Positions 10,762 to 18,817 of a DNA stretch of 26,600 nucleotides are shown here, piece by piece (position 1 is the stretch's first letter; the number at the start of each line of letters is the position of its first letter). The position numbers and the translations under genes were made by a program. Under the pieces are notes generated by a model, which did no database searches, was not told where the DNA came from, and saw nothing but the letters and a program-made list of their open reading frames with translations. The DNA is from Chara braunii. Lineage: Eukaryota; Streptophyta; Charophyceae; Charales; Characeae. The DNA lies in contig BFEA01000245.1 in the NCBI GenBank assembly GCA_003427395.1, forward strand, positions 1,966,324 through 1,992,923, written 5' to 3'.

Positions 10762-10973
10762 GATGGAGGATGAGGGTGTCAGTAAGACTCTCAAGAGGGG
10801 TCCGTACTTCCTCTCAGCTTTACGACGAACACTCCTCTTCCCTCTCCTCACTCCCTCAAGAGCAACACTCAATAACTTCTATCTTCTCTCTCTCTCTCTC
10901 TCGTTTGCGATCGTGTGACGCAGGCATTAAAAAACCCAATAAAGGAAGCAGCTTGAAATCATTCAGAAAAGAA

Positions 10974-11106
10974 GATCAGAGAGATCTGATCCAGCCACAC
11001 AGTCTGAAACTCTTAGCCGGAGCGGCAATTCATTTGGATTGGAGGGCAGTCAAAACAACTAAAAAAGAAAAGATCAGACAGATCTGATCCAGCCACACAG
11101 TCTGGA
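10974..11106 (-). repeat. Duplicated perfect hairpin in the leader of element 1
   Basis: GATCAGA pairs with TCTGATC at 10974-10991 (loop GAGA) and again at 11072-11089 (loop CAGA). Both are followed by CAGCCACACAGTCTG on the plus strand. The repeats are about 35 bp long and 98 bp apart. Paired loops of this kind near gag are candidates for a packaging or dimerisation signal, which is inference only. Confidence 0.7.
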
Positions 11107-11952
11107 CTGACTACGTATGGGGTCCTCCCAAGCCTAGCCAGCCTCAGCTCCGTGAAAACACAGCAAATCAGATTCAAGATGTACAACGAAATGCTAGAGA
11201 ATTGAGTGGTGTATAAGGTGCGAGTAAGGCGGCGGATTGTGCGGTAAAGTCTGATAAAACGTCCCAGCGGAGATCCCCTCCGCAACGAGTGTCCTGGTCC
11301 GAAAGCATAAAGCCCAATCAGATAGAGCAAGGTAACTGACGTCAACAGATTTGGCCTGAGGGGCCCTTTTTGTTTGGGCCCGATCCCACTGAGTCCCAAA
11401 TGGTCCCAGTGGAGTCAGAACCGGGTCCTAACCAACAAGAGTTCCACGGAGACCTACTCTGTCCCTACTTGAATTGAAAAACGAAATTTTGCCCCCAAAA
11501 GAACCTGTAGATTACCGCCGTTCAGAATGAAATAAACAAAGCACTGTAGAGAGATATCACATAGCAAACAAGATACTCCATCCATTCCCTCATCAGGTGA
11601 GTAGGCAGTTCACACACCTCACACACAATCAAGACTATGGAGGATGGAAGAAGAACCTAGAGAACCCAACAGGCAGTCAACTCCACGCACACACACATGG
11701 GCACCCTGGTGGCACGACACTTACCTGAGTGGTCGGGCTCTTGAGATGAAAAGCTCACCCCCCTCTCACATAGTCCTCCTGACCCAATTAGCATCCTCTA
11801 CACTAGTGTCCTATCATCTAGGAGGGTCAACATCTACCCCAAAGTACACAGCCGGATCCCCGTCAATGTTGAAGATCAAAGCAGCAACTTGCAGTCCGTA
11901 GGTGCAGATATGGCTGCCACCCTCAAGCTCGCCTACTTGAGGGGAGCCCTAA

Positions 11953-12207
11953 NNNNNNNNNNNNNNNNNNNNNNNNNNNNNNNNNNNNNNNNNNNNNNNN
12001 NNNNNNNNNNNNNNNNNNNNNNNNNNNNNNNNNNNNNNNNNNNNNNNNNNNNNNNNNNNNNNNNNNNNNNNNNNNNNNNNNNNNNNNNNNNNNNNNNNNN
12101 NNNNNNNNNNNNNNNNNNNNNNNNNNNNNNNNNNNNNNNNNNNNNNNNNNNNNNNNNNNNNNNNNNNNNNNNNNNNNNNNNNNNNNNNNNNNNNNNNNNN
12201 NNNNNNN
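11953..12207. other. Assembly gap (255 N)
   Basis: A run of 255 N inside the leader of element 1. Open frames through it are artefacts. Confidence 0.99.
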
Positions 12208-12411
12208 GTCTTCCTTGAAGTCCAGATTCAAGTTGTAGGTGCCCATCACTGTCGCCTCTCTCAAATTGCATCACGAAGTCCCACCTTGTGTCTCGCCACC
12301 ACAAACATGCACTCAAGCAACCTGGTCGGGTCTAGTGTCGACCCTACACGACCTTGCAAGGTGGGGGCAGCTTCCCTTTACCACGCTGCCCCACTTAACC
12401 CTAACTTCCAG

Positions 12412-12451
12412 CCCTAACCCTAAGTGGTAGCCCTTACCACTAGGGTTAGGG
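12412..12451. repeat. Telomere-like inverted repeat near the PBS of element 1
   Basis: CCCTAACCCTAAGTGGTA (12412-12429) pairs with TACCACTAGGGTTAGGG (12435-12451) with one bulged base and a 5-nt loop. Each arm carries two TTAGGG-like units, and another CTTAACCCTAAC lies just left. It is too short to be a telomere. Confidence 0.7.
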
Positions 12452-12491
12452 TTACGGCAGCAAAGTCAACTCTCGCCAACAAGTAGAATCT

Positions 12492-12503
12492 GCTCTGATA
12501 CCA
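12492..12503 (-). other. Primer-binding site of element 1 (tRNA-iMet)
   Basis: The minus strand reads TGGTATCAGAGC one base after the CA end of the 5' LTR. This 12-mer is complementary to the 3' end of plant initiator tRNA-Met and is the usual PBS of plant gypsy elements. It fixes the element's strand and the LTR boundary. Confidence 0.92.
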
Positions 12504-12504
12504 A

Positions 12505-13912
12505 TGTTACGATCCTGGCCAATTTTGAAGTCCACAATCATCAGAAAGTACAATGTCGTCCAATTGCGAAAAGAAATGAATGAACTTGAGCCCAATGCCG
12601 TCAACCTGCAAAAGAAATGAAAGAACTTGAGAGGAGAGAGAGGGAAAGAAGAAGAAGAAGAATTAAGAAAGAAGAAAGAGATGATGTACTCCAGCATAGA
12701 CCAAAGACAAAGCTCTTCTTCTTCGCTCAACAACCTCCTCCTCTTTATCTCCCCCTCTCTTATTCAAACAATAGATAAACAAGAATAATGTTGAACAGCT
12801 GAACCAGAATCAATGTCCGAATCCCACTTCTACTGCAGGCACAAGATGAGGTCCACCATAGCCATGGCAGCCCTTCTTCTTCCTCCACACACAGGCCGAG
12901 GCTATGGCGGACTACGGACCTCCGGTACAAAGGACAACCCCAAGCAGCTACACCGCTGCCCTTCTTCCAGGTCATCACCCAGCAGCTATGTCGCTGCCCA
13001 CTCAACCGCCATGCCTGACTCTGTCCGAGCTTCCTTGATGCGGCACTACCCCCACTGGGGCCTTCCTCATGCAACGCCTAGCAAGGAGATGAAGATGGTG
13101 TCTACCATAGCCAGGTAAGTACTCTACCACTATCTTCCTTGGTCCCCTTCTCCCTCCTCCTCCTACCGGCCGAGCTCCACCATAGCCAAGGTGGAAGCTC
13201 CCGGCTTCTTCCTCCCAGCAGCGCTGTAGAGCCCAGCGCTCCTCCACCTAGCACTCTAGCAACGTGACGCCCAACTCACACACTGAAGAATGAGGCTGGG
13301 CTCTCCGCCCTGCCTCTTGATATAGCGGCCTACTTGCCTCCTGGGCGGTGACTTCTAGGCCGCTCGGCCTCTCCAAGCAACCGGTACCTCCTCCGTTTCG
13401 GAGGGAAACATCATTGCAGACCCTGATATTACCCGTACAGGCTCTAGACTCAGACTGGTTGGACTGGTACCGGCCTAGACCTACCCTACCGCTACTGGAC
13501 TCTAAAAATGCCAACTTTGTCTTTTTCCGCTCGGCCTCCAGTACCCCTCACGCCAACTGCAGTGGGGTGCAGTATCGGCCTACCGGCCTACTTGAGTGTT
13601 TTTCCGCTACCCCAAGGGCCTCGCGGCCGCTAGCTTCGCCACTTTAGTGTTTTTCCCTACTACAACCCTCAATGCCACGGCCACAGGTAAGTACCGGCCC
13701 TACAGGCCTACCAAACAAGCAAGTACCTTTGCGGGTCCCACACACACTCATATCAACAAACACTCAGACAGGCATGCAGGTCACAAGCACACACACACAG
13801 ACAGACTTAGAAAACACAGCAGAATGCGGGAATCTCATCAAGGCATCCATTCCATCAGCAAAACTTTAAATATCATCGGTGTTCTCAGTCTGTGTTTTGA
13901 CGGGTCATTACA
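12505..13912 (-). repeat. 5' LTR of element 1
   Basis: 1408 bp, a direct repeat of 3790-5197, with TG...CA ends and the PBS immediately downstream on the minus strand. Its plus strand carries strong splice-donor-like CAGGTAAGTAC words (near 13113 and 13685), also present in the other LTR. Confidence 0.95.
13318..13324 (-). promoter_or_regulatory. TATA-like box of the 5' LTR of element 1
   Basis: On the minus strand TATATCA is followed by AGAGGC, CCCAGCC and CATTC. It lies about 590 bp into the LTR, and the same word order is found in element 2. It probably marks the U3/R boundary. Confidence 0.55.
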
Positions 13913-13916
13913 AGGT
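13913..13916. repeat. Target-site duplication, right copy (AGGT)
   Basis: Matches 3786-3789 on the other side of element 1. Confidence 0.7.
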
Positions 13917-14360
13917 ATATTTTTTTCTATTTGTATGATCCCACTATGCCTCTGTTTGACTATCTCCCTTTAGTTTGACTGTTGTATGCATATGATCCCC
14001 TATGACTTTGCTTTCATTTCACGACTCAATCAGACTGAACGGAAGGAACGCGTGTGAGTGAAGTTTAAGTTTCTCTTTATTTTGGCTAAAAGCATACTAA
14101 TGGATGAACTGGGGAAGGTGGGAGGAAGGCAGTTTGCATGTGTTTAACCAGGTCAACCAAAAGACTGGACATTGTTTTTAAGCTAAATGGTCCCTGGCTA
14201 TGTTTATTTGACTGTTTTTTTGAAGGACCAGGCATTGTTTCTAAGTTGAATGCTCTGGTTGTCGTGTTTAGTTGTGAGGGTTTGCCTGGTTGATCTGTGG
14301 GACCAAGCATTGTTTGTAAGTGAATGGCTTGGTCTGTCTGTTTCTTTTGGGGTTTCTGAC

Positions 14361-14388
14361 TGAAGTTGGGCTAAAGAATCCAACTTCA
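14361..14388. repeat. Perfect 9-bp hairpin
   Basis: TGAAGTTGG pairs with CCAACTTCA across a 10-nt loop. It lies between the third and fourth conserved-core hairpins and is unrelated to their core. Confidence 0.7.
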
Positions 14389-14531
14389 TGTTTTGATTGG
14401 TTTGAGGATAGGCTGAACATTGTTTCGAAGCTGAATGGTTCAGCCTTTTGTTTATTTTTGAGGGAGGATTTATGGTCTAAGGCTACACATGATTTCTAAG
14501 TTGAATGGTTTTGCCTGAAAACCACGCACAT

Positions 14532-14572
14532 AAGTATAAACTGAGTATAACAGGAAGTACTTATTTATACTT
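14532..14572. repeat. Perfect 9-bp inverted repeat
   Basis: AAGTATAAA pairs with TTTATACTT across 23 nt, between the fifth and sixth conserved-core hairpins. Confidence 0.65.
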
Positions 14573-14748
14573 GCATGAGAACTGGCAGCTGGACATTGTT
14601 TCTAAGTTGAATGGTCCAATGCTAAGCCGTATCACTAAGAAGAGAAGAAAATTACAAAGTATAATTGGAAGTAATCTGGGCAAGTTGAGCATTGTTTCTA
14701 AGTTGAACGGCCCAATCCCCTGCCCATATTTTCATTTATTTTTTAAAA

Positions 14749-14774
14749 CAAAGTTTAGAAATTGTTAAACTTTG
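14749..14774. repeat. Perfect 8-bp hairpin
   Basis: CAAAGTTT pairs with AAACTTTG across a 10-nt loop, between the seventh and eighth conserved-core hairpins. Confidence 0.65.
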
Positions 14775-15130
14775 GGTATTGTTTAAGGGCGATTAGACAT
14801 TTTTTCTAAGCTGAATGGTCTAGTCATATGCTTAAAGAAGAGAAAAGTAATTGTGCAACCTGTTCGTGTATATCTTAGAGGCATGCTAGACATTGTTTCT
14901 AAGCTGAATGGTCTAGCACTACGCCATATGTAAGCTGGGTATACGGGTTAAAGCTTCTGAAAGATTCATTAACTATCTATGAGGATTTTGGCTTAGGGAT
15001 GGTGAGAGTACTTACTCCTTGTGGTTTGGCCTTGCATGTGGCTGAGTGAGATCACTATCTAGTCTGAGTTTCATATTGATAGGTAGTTGCTTTAGTTGCT
15101 CGCCACGTGCTAGAGCTATAGGAGGTTGTT

Positions 15131-15785
15131 TCAATTCCCGCATTTTCCGAGCTAACCTTTTTTTTACTTAGGTCAATTCTTGCATTTTCTGGGATCATTT
15201 CTTATACTTGGCTTTGTATAAATCTTGGTAAGCTACTTTCTCTACGGGAAGCGCTGCCGAAATTTCTACAAAGTCAAGAATTTAGTCAATTTTTTTTCTT
15301 TTCTAAGTTCAGCTTGTCTGATTTTTTATATTTGGCTCAGTAAAAATCTGGAAAGTCTCCTTTTCTAAAGGGAATGTTGCCTAAAGTTTTACTAATTAAG
15401 GGAGTTCGACAAAATTGGACCTTGAGAAAGTCAAAGTCACTTTAGATTATGAACTTAGCTTTGTATAAATCTTGGATTAACACTTTTCTGAAAGGATTGT
15501 TGCCGAAATTTCTACAAATCTGAGTTAGTTAAATTATGTCTTAGTATGACTCATGTTTTTCTCTGGGTTCATATCTGGCTTAGTAAGAATATGAAAAGTC
15601 TTCTTTTCTAAAAGGAGTGTTGCCCAAATTTTTACTAATTCAAGGAGTTGGACAAAATTTAACTTTCCTGAATCGGAGTTTGTTTTTGTTTTCATAATTG
15701 AGTTAGTATTGATTATGAGAAGACACTTTTCCTACGGGAAGCGCTGCTGAAATTTTCTAAGTTTAAGGGAGTTAGCATTTATTTT
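15131..15785. repeat. ~122-bp tandem array, five units, alternating types
   Basis: Units anchor near 15203, 15327, 15448, 15570 and 15693, so the period is 121-124 bp. All share a TTGGCT/TTAGCT-like start, a small CTTTTC...GGGAA hairpin and a GTTGCC or GCTGCC word. The outer arms alternate: units 1 and 3 use TTTGTA/TACAAA, unit 2 uses AGTAAAA/TTTTACT, and unit 4 uses TTAGTAA/TTACTAA. Unit 5 is degenerate. The alternation implies a ~245-bp higher-order unit. A partial unit may begin at 15131 (TCAATTC...GCATTTTC). Confidence 0.8.
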
Positions 15786-15958
15786 GACAGGTGGCAGTTT
15801 TGACAATCCATCCTAAATAAGGGAGATGCGGCCATAGGTTTACCTTGCATTAGGTACTGGTTTAGAGGTAGGTCTAGGCTTAATTATAAGAGGACCTTGG
15901 GTGCGAATGTGCTATTGAGCCTTATTCTCCATACACTTATGATCTTAGCTTGGGTATT

Positions 15959-15980
15959 GACCTGTCTTGTGTTACAGGTC
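15959..15980. repeat. Perfect 7-bp hairpin
   Basis: GACCTGT pairs with ACAGGTC across an 8-nt loop, downstream of the 122-bp array. Confidence 0.6.
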
Positions 15981-16041
15981 CTCTTGATCGTTTGATTTAA
16001 GATTTGGACTAGATTCGGCTTGACCCCACGATGATCATCTT

Positions 16042-16090
16042 CTGTTATCACTAATAACAGGTCGGTTGCCGAGTCGTCGGTTTACGACTC
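16042..16090. repeat. Two adjacent perfect hairpins
   Basis: CTGTTAT/ATAACAG (16042-16060, 5-nt loop) and GAGTCGT/ACGACTC (16071-16090, 6-nt loop) are separated by 10 nt. Confidence 0.65.
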
Positions 16091-16432
16091 AACTCCAATC
16101 CACTCTTGCCACTCAACCTAAAGGCTTTAGCCTTGTGATTTGAATTGTTTTCTTGTGTTTTCACCCGGACTTATTTGAATGGCCATTTAAGAAAAGTACT
16201 AGGTATTTGATTTTGAGGAGTTGCACAAGAGTGAGGCTTGCATGGCTAAAACGAGGGGTGTGAGTGCAGAGAATGGTTGAAGTTGACCCCGCGTAGTGCA
16301 TGGACTTTCGGTTGAATCTTTGATGTGATTGTAGGTATGTTTGGTGATTCGGACTTTGGATTTGACTGCCTACGATTATATACATATATATGGCTGAGAG
16401 GAGTCCCACTTTGATTGTGAGATGTGATCGTC

Positions 16433-16460
16433 ACATATTTATAACCCTTTATAAATATGT
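16433..16460. repeat. Perfect 12-bp AT-rich hairpin overlapping a TATA box
   Basis: ACATATTTATAA pairs with TTATAAATATGT across CCCT. The right arm contains TATAAATA. An alternative hairpin, ATGTGA/TCACAT (16422-16436), overlaps the left arm, so the two could exclude each other. Confidence 0.7.
16450..16457 (+). promoter_or_regulatory. Candidate TATA box of the third element
   Basis: TATAAATA lies about 1.1 kb upstream of the tRNA-Asp PBS, in a position where an LTR promoter is plausible. The AT-rich setting makes chance occurrence likely. Confidence 0.3.
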
Positions 16461-17555
16461 ATATACATATGTCTTGAGTATTCCGCGCTATCTACTATGA
16501 CCACGCGTAAGGGTAAACAAATTATGTTCTTGAGAGAGAAGGGAGATCCCCTGTTGTCCTTTGCTTTTCAGAGTTTTTTTATAGTTGGACGTTGTAGTCC
16601 GTGACAGCCGTCAAAGTCAAACCCCTTGATTTCTCTCTATGCCCTGGATGATGGAGCTGGTCTCCAAGGCGATATAGATGATTGTCACCACAAGTATGAA
16701 CCTGTGTACCACCCACTCTCTGCAGGGTGGATAAGAGGGTGTGGTTCTCAACCGCACTTGGAGGTTGTCCACCGTCGAGAGATCAATCCCTCAAGGCGCG
16801 TGTCAGCTGACACTTGAGTGTCCAATGCGAACCTCGAGATTAACGAAGACCGCATGAGTATGGGTAGTACATAGTACGCTATCATTGCGACTGCTTGTGT
16901 ATGATTGCATTGTAAGTCGACATGAGATTAGCCCTGCGTCCACACGGTTTTATACTATGTCTCGCGCGCGACGCCTATCCGATTTCCGCATCAAAGAGTT
17001 CTGGGATGACTACTAAAGGACTAGGAGTTTTGTCGCGTTGTTTGTTTTTTGTCGTTCTGTATATGTATGCGTATATGTGTGTGTTTTTATATTTATGTTC
17101 TTTAGAGTGGTGTACGCGTGGTGTGTGGGATGCGTCCTAGTCGACCGATAACGAGTCGCGGTTGGGACCTCAGCCCCCCAAGGCGTCGGTTCGCGTGCGG
17201 GTCCGATAGAGGCGTAAAACCACGCGTACCCCCTATGCGACAGTGAACGAGAAATGCTCTCGGCTTATCCACCTCTGCGATCGCAGCTGATTAGTTTTTT
17301 GTACTGTGGACAAGTAGCTCGACGGGGATACGCCCGCCGAAGGGAGGTGACAACTTCCGTAAGGTGGAGGTAAGTCGTGCCTTGCGTAGGCCCTATCCTA
17401 TCGTAGGGGCTCGTGAGAGGTATGGGTGGCGCACTCGGCCGGAGCGGCTTGTGGAAACTCCACGTATATATCACGATGAGGAATAGACCAACTCCTGGGT
17501 TACGCGATCGAAAAGGTCCCGCCTCGCCTGTGCGGTGCCGGACCGATACGCTCGA
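16461..17555. other. GC-richer non-coding part of the putative third LTR
   Basis: No gene was recognised. It contains the 14-nt palindrome GTGTCAGCTGACAC (16800-16813) and a CCACCC/GGGTGG hairpin near 16710-16732. It would correspond to R/U5 of the third element if the LTR reading is right. Confidence 0.4.
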
Positions 17556-17559
17556 CAGG

Positions 17560-17578
17560 TGGCGCCGTTGCCGGGGAT
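17560..17578 (+). other. Primer-binding site matching tRNA-Asp
   Basis: TGGCGCCGTTGCCGGGGAT is complementary to the 3' end of plant tRNA-Asp(GUC), including CCA, over 19 nt. It lies two bases after a CA dinucleotide. tRNA-Asp primers are known from plant Tat/Athila-type gypsy elements. This is the main evidence for a third retrotransposon on the plus strand. Confidence 0.8.
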
Positions 17579-18315
17579 AACGGTTGCCTGCCGTTGTCCC
17601 TGGTGGCACGACATCCGGGTATGGGAATGTGAGAAATAGGCAAAATCAAAAGTTTCTTTTGGCTTTTATGGTTAATCGATTGGAGGTATTGAATAGAGAG
17701 CGAGTGAGAGTTGATTATGTGAGTTGGTTTCAGTTAAGCGCAATGAGGGTGGAGCGAGAGGTAGACGTTATGACTATGCGTTCACGTACTCTGACTAATA
17801 TAACGAAAGTTGGAGTTAGTACCTCTCTTCTGACCTTGATAGTTGGTGGGTTTGGGCGAAGCTTTCCATATTGATAAGGCGAAGGTTGGAAGAGGTGGCC
17901 TTAACAAGGTTAAATATGGTTATTGGGGAAGTTTGGCCCTATAAGGTACCTATTATGGTCGAAGAGTTATCTGAGTGGTCATGAGAGCAACTTGGTGCTT
18001 TGGTGTTAGAAAGAGGCTAGGGATGTTGAAAGCCTTTTATGAGCATGGATTGGAATCCTTGAGTCTGGGTTCTACACAGTTGTTCGAATTATATAGCCTT
18101 GGAAGTGTGAGGTCTGCCTCGAGTGACACAGGCATAAAAGGCGAGAGATAGGTGAAGGGAACACCGTGTTATGACCTCAATAGAAGAGACTATGGGACGT
18201 AGTAAGTCTGCATAGTACCTTCTCTGCAAAGGAAATGCCAGATCCTAGGGGCTGTTGGGATAATAGTGTAGGGGCTAACAATTAGACTATTTTCTTTACA
18301 TTTGATAGGGCAATG
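17579..18315 (+). mobile_element. Start of the internal region of the third element, interrupted by element 2
   Basis: About 740 bp after the tRNA-Asp PBS and before the LTR of element 2. The longest frame has its first ATG at 17668 and gives only 68 residues, with no Gag motif, so it is treated as leader. If the reading is right, element 2 inserted into the third element and the rest of that element lies beyond the window. Confidence 0.4.
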
Positions 18316-18527
18316 TGAAACGGTATTTACCAGTTCGCAATAGCGGATGCAGACCCCAGGGCTCGATCCCTAGTTCCCCATCTTACCTATGTACAGTAAC
18401 GGTGTCAACCCGTAGATTTGAACCAGCAACGTGTAGGACCGCCTGTGGTAGGTAGCTTTTCGTAGATCACAGGGCATAAGGGATTCAAACTGTAGACCTG
18501 TGGGGTAGGTGTCTAGACAGTTTAGAG

Positions 18528-18620
18528 GTCGTAGCTGTAGACTGCCTGAAGGGTCAAGGTCGTAGCTGCTACTTACCTGAAAGGGCAAAGTCGTAGCTGC
18601 TACAGTACCGAAAGGCCAAG
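18528..18620. repeat. 31-bp tandem repeat, three copies
   Basis: Copies start with GTCGTAGCTG at 18528, 18559 and 18590 and end with a GGGTCAAG/GGGCAAA/GGCCAAG variant. They lie in the U3 part of element 2's 5' LTR. Confidence 0.85.
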
Positions 18621-18810
18621 TTAGAGGTTTGTAGAAGTGGCCTTTCGGAGTGAGCCTGCGTTAAGCAGAGGCAAGTGGTCAAGTGGTGGTAGTCCACCTA
18701 GTACAGTCAGTAGTCCCAGTCTACCCAGTCCGGTCCAGTCCAGCAAGTACCGTCTGGGACTGTGTGCACGATGGGTCAGGGGTACAGGGCAGACCAACGC
18801 AGCACAGAAG

Positions 18811-18817
18811 TATAAAT
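18811..18817 (+). promoter_or_regulatory. TATA box of the LTR of element 2
   Basis: TATAAATC is followed by AAGAGGC, CCCAGCC and CATTC. The same words occur in the same order after the TATA-like box of element 1. Transcription would start shortly downstream, near 18840. Confidence 0.65.

Larger units (their letters stand above)
10762..12491 (-). other. Long 5' leader of element 1
   Basis: About 1.7 kb separates the PBS from the gag ATG, longer than in typical elements. It contains a (TC)n tract (10884-10912), a duplicated hairpin (10974-11106), the assembly gap (11953-12207) and a telomere-like hairpin (12412-12451). On the minus strand, CTCAG followed by GTAAGT near 11718-11727 looks like a splice donor. 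No convincing protein is encoded. Confidence 0.6.
3790..13912 (-). mobile_element. Complete Ty3/gypsy chromovirus (element 1)
   Basis: A full LTR retrotransposon read on the minus strand, 10,123 bp including a 255-base gap. From its own 5' end it has: LTR (13912 to 12505), iMet PBS (12503-12492), long leader, gag (about 10761-9133), pol in the -1 frame (9238-5299), polypurine tract (5217-5198) and 3' LTR (5197-3790). A 4-bp AGGT duplication flanks it, so both ends come from one insertion. The integrase is followed by a chromodomain-like tail, which places it among chromoviruses. The two LTRs are both 1408 bp and look roughly 96% identical by eye, so the insertion is fairly young. It is defective: stops at 10504-10506 (TAA), 7847-7849 (TGA) and 6971-6973 (TAG), plus a 7-bp duplication at 6641-6654. 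A relative could mobilise it in trans if the PBS, PPT and LTRs still work. Confidence 0.95.
14167..14918. repeat. Array of nine hairpins with a conserved core and mostly covarying arms
   Basis: Each unit is an outer arm, a core close to CATTGTTTCTAAGYTGAATG, one unpaired base (usually G), then an arm usually complementary to the first. Cores start near 14170, 14233, 14308, 14418, 14488, 14594, 14690, 14798 and 14891. Within the core, CATT pairs with AATG. Perfect outer arms: GACCAAG/CTTGGTC (14301-14334), GGCTGAA/TTCAGCC (14411-14445) and TGCTAGA/TCTAGCA (14884-14918). GATTAGA/TCTAGTC (14791-14825) and ACCAGG/TCTGGT (14227-14259) each have one wobble. TGGA/TCCA (14590-14618) is shorter. The units at 14167, 14481 and 14685 are weaker or degenerate. 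Spacing is 60-110 bp. The core resembles no RNA family I know. Confidence 0.8.
13917..17557 (+). repeat. Putative long 5' LTR region of a third LTR retrotransposon
   Basis: The right boundary rests on the CA at 17556-17557, two bases before a tRNA-Asp PBS. The left boundary is unknown and could lie beyond element 1, which may have inserted into this LTR. The first ~2.6 kb is AT-rich and packed with hairpin repeats; from about 16.5 kb the sequence turns GC-richer. It holds a TATA box (16450) and no coding frame. Without the second LTR in the window, calling it an LTR is inference. Confidence 0.45.

Noticed and set aside
11704-11719. 16-nt identity CCCTGGTGGCACGACA shared with 17598-17613
   Set aside because: Real, but the two lie in opposite orientation relative to their elements, and a single shared 16-mer in a repeat-rich window is weak evidence of kinship.
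11889-12316. Open frames crossing the N run
   Set aside because: They exist only because the 255 unknown bases contain no stop codon.
12412-12451. Interstitial telomere or chromosome-fusion scar
   Set aside because: Only a few TTAGGG-like units are present, arranged as a small hairpin inside a retrotransposon leader.
14167-14918. CRISPR-like reading of the repeated core with variable neighbours
   Set aside because: Spacing is irregular (60-110 bp), the variable parts are stem arms of the repeat itself, no cas genes are present and the setting is a eukaryotic retrotransposon cluster.
14167-14918. Hammerhead ribozyme or retrozyme core, prompted by CTGAATG in the hairpins
   Set aside because: The hammerhead CTGANGA...GAAA arrangement is not present and the hairpin is a single stem, not a three-way junction.
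17584-17874. 96-codon frame after the tRNA-Asp PBS as a possible gag start
   Set aside because: It begins at TTG, its first ATG leaves 68 residues, and no Gag motif is visible.
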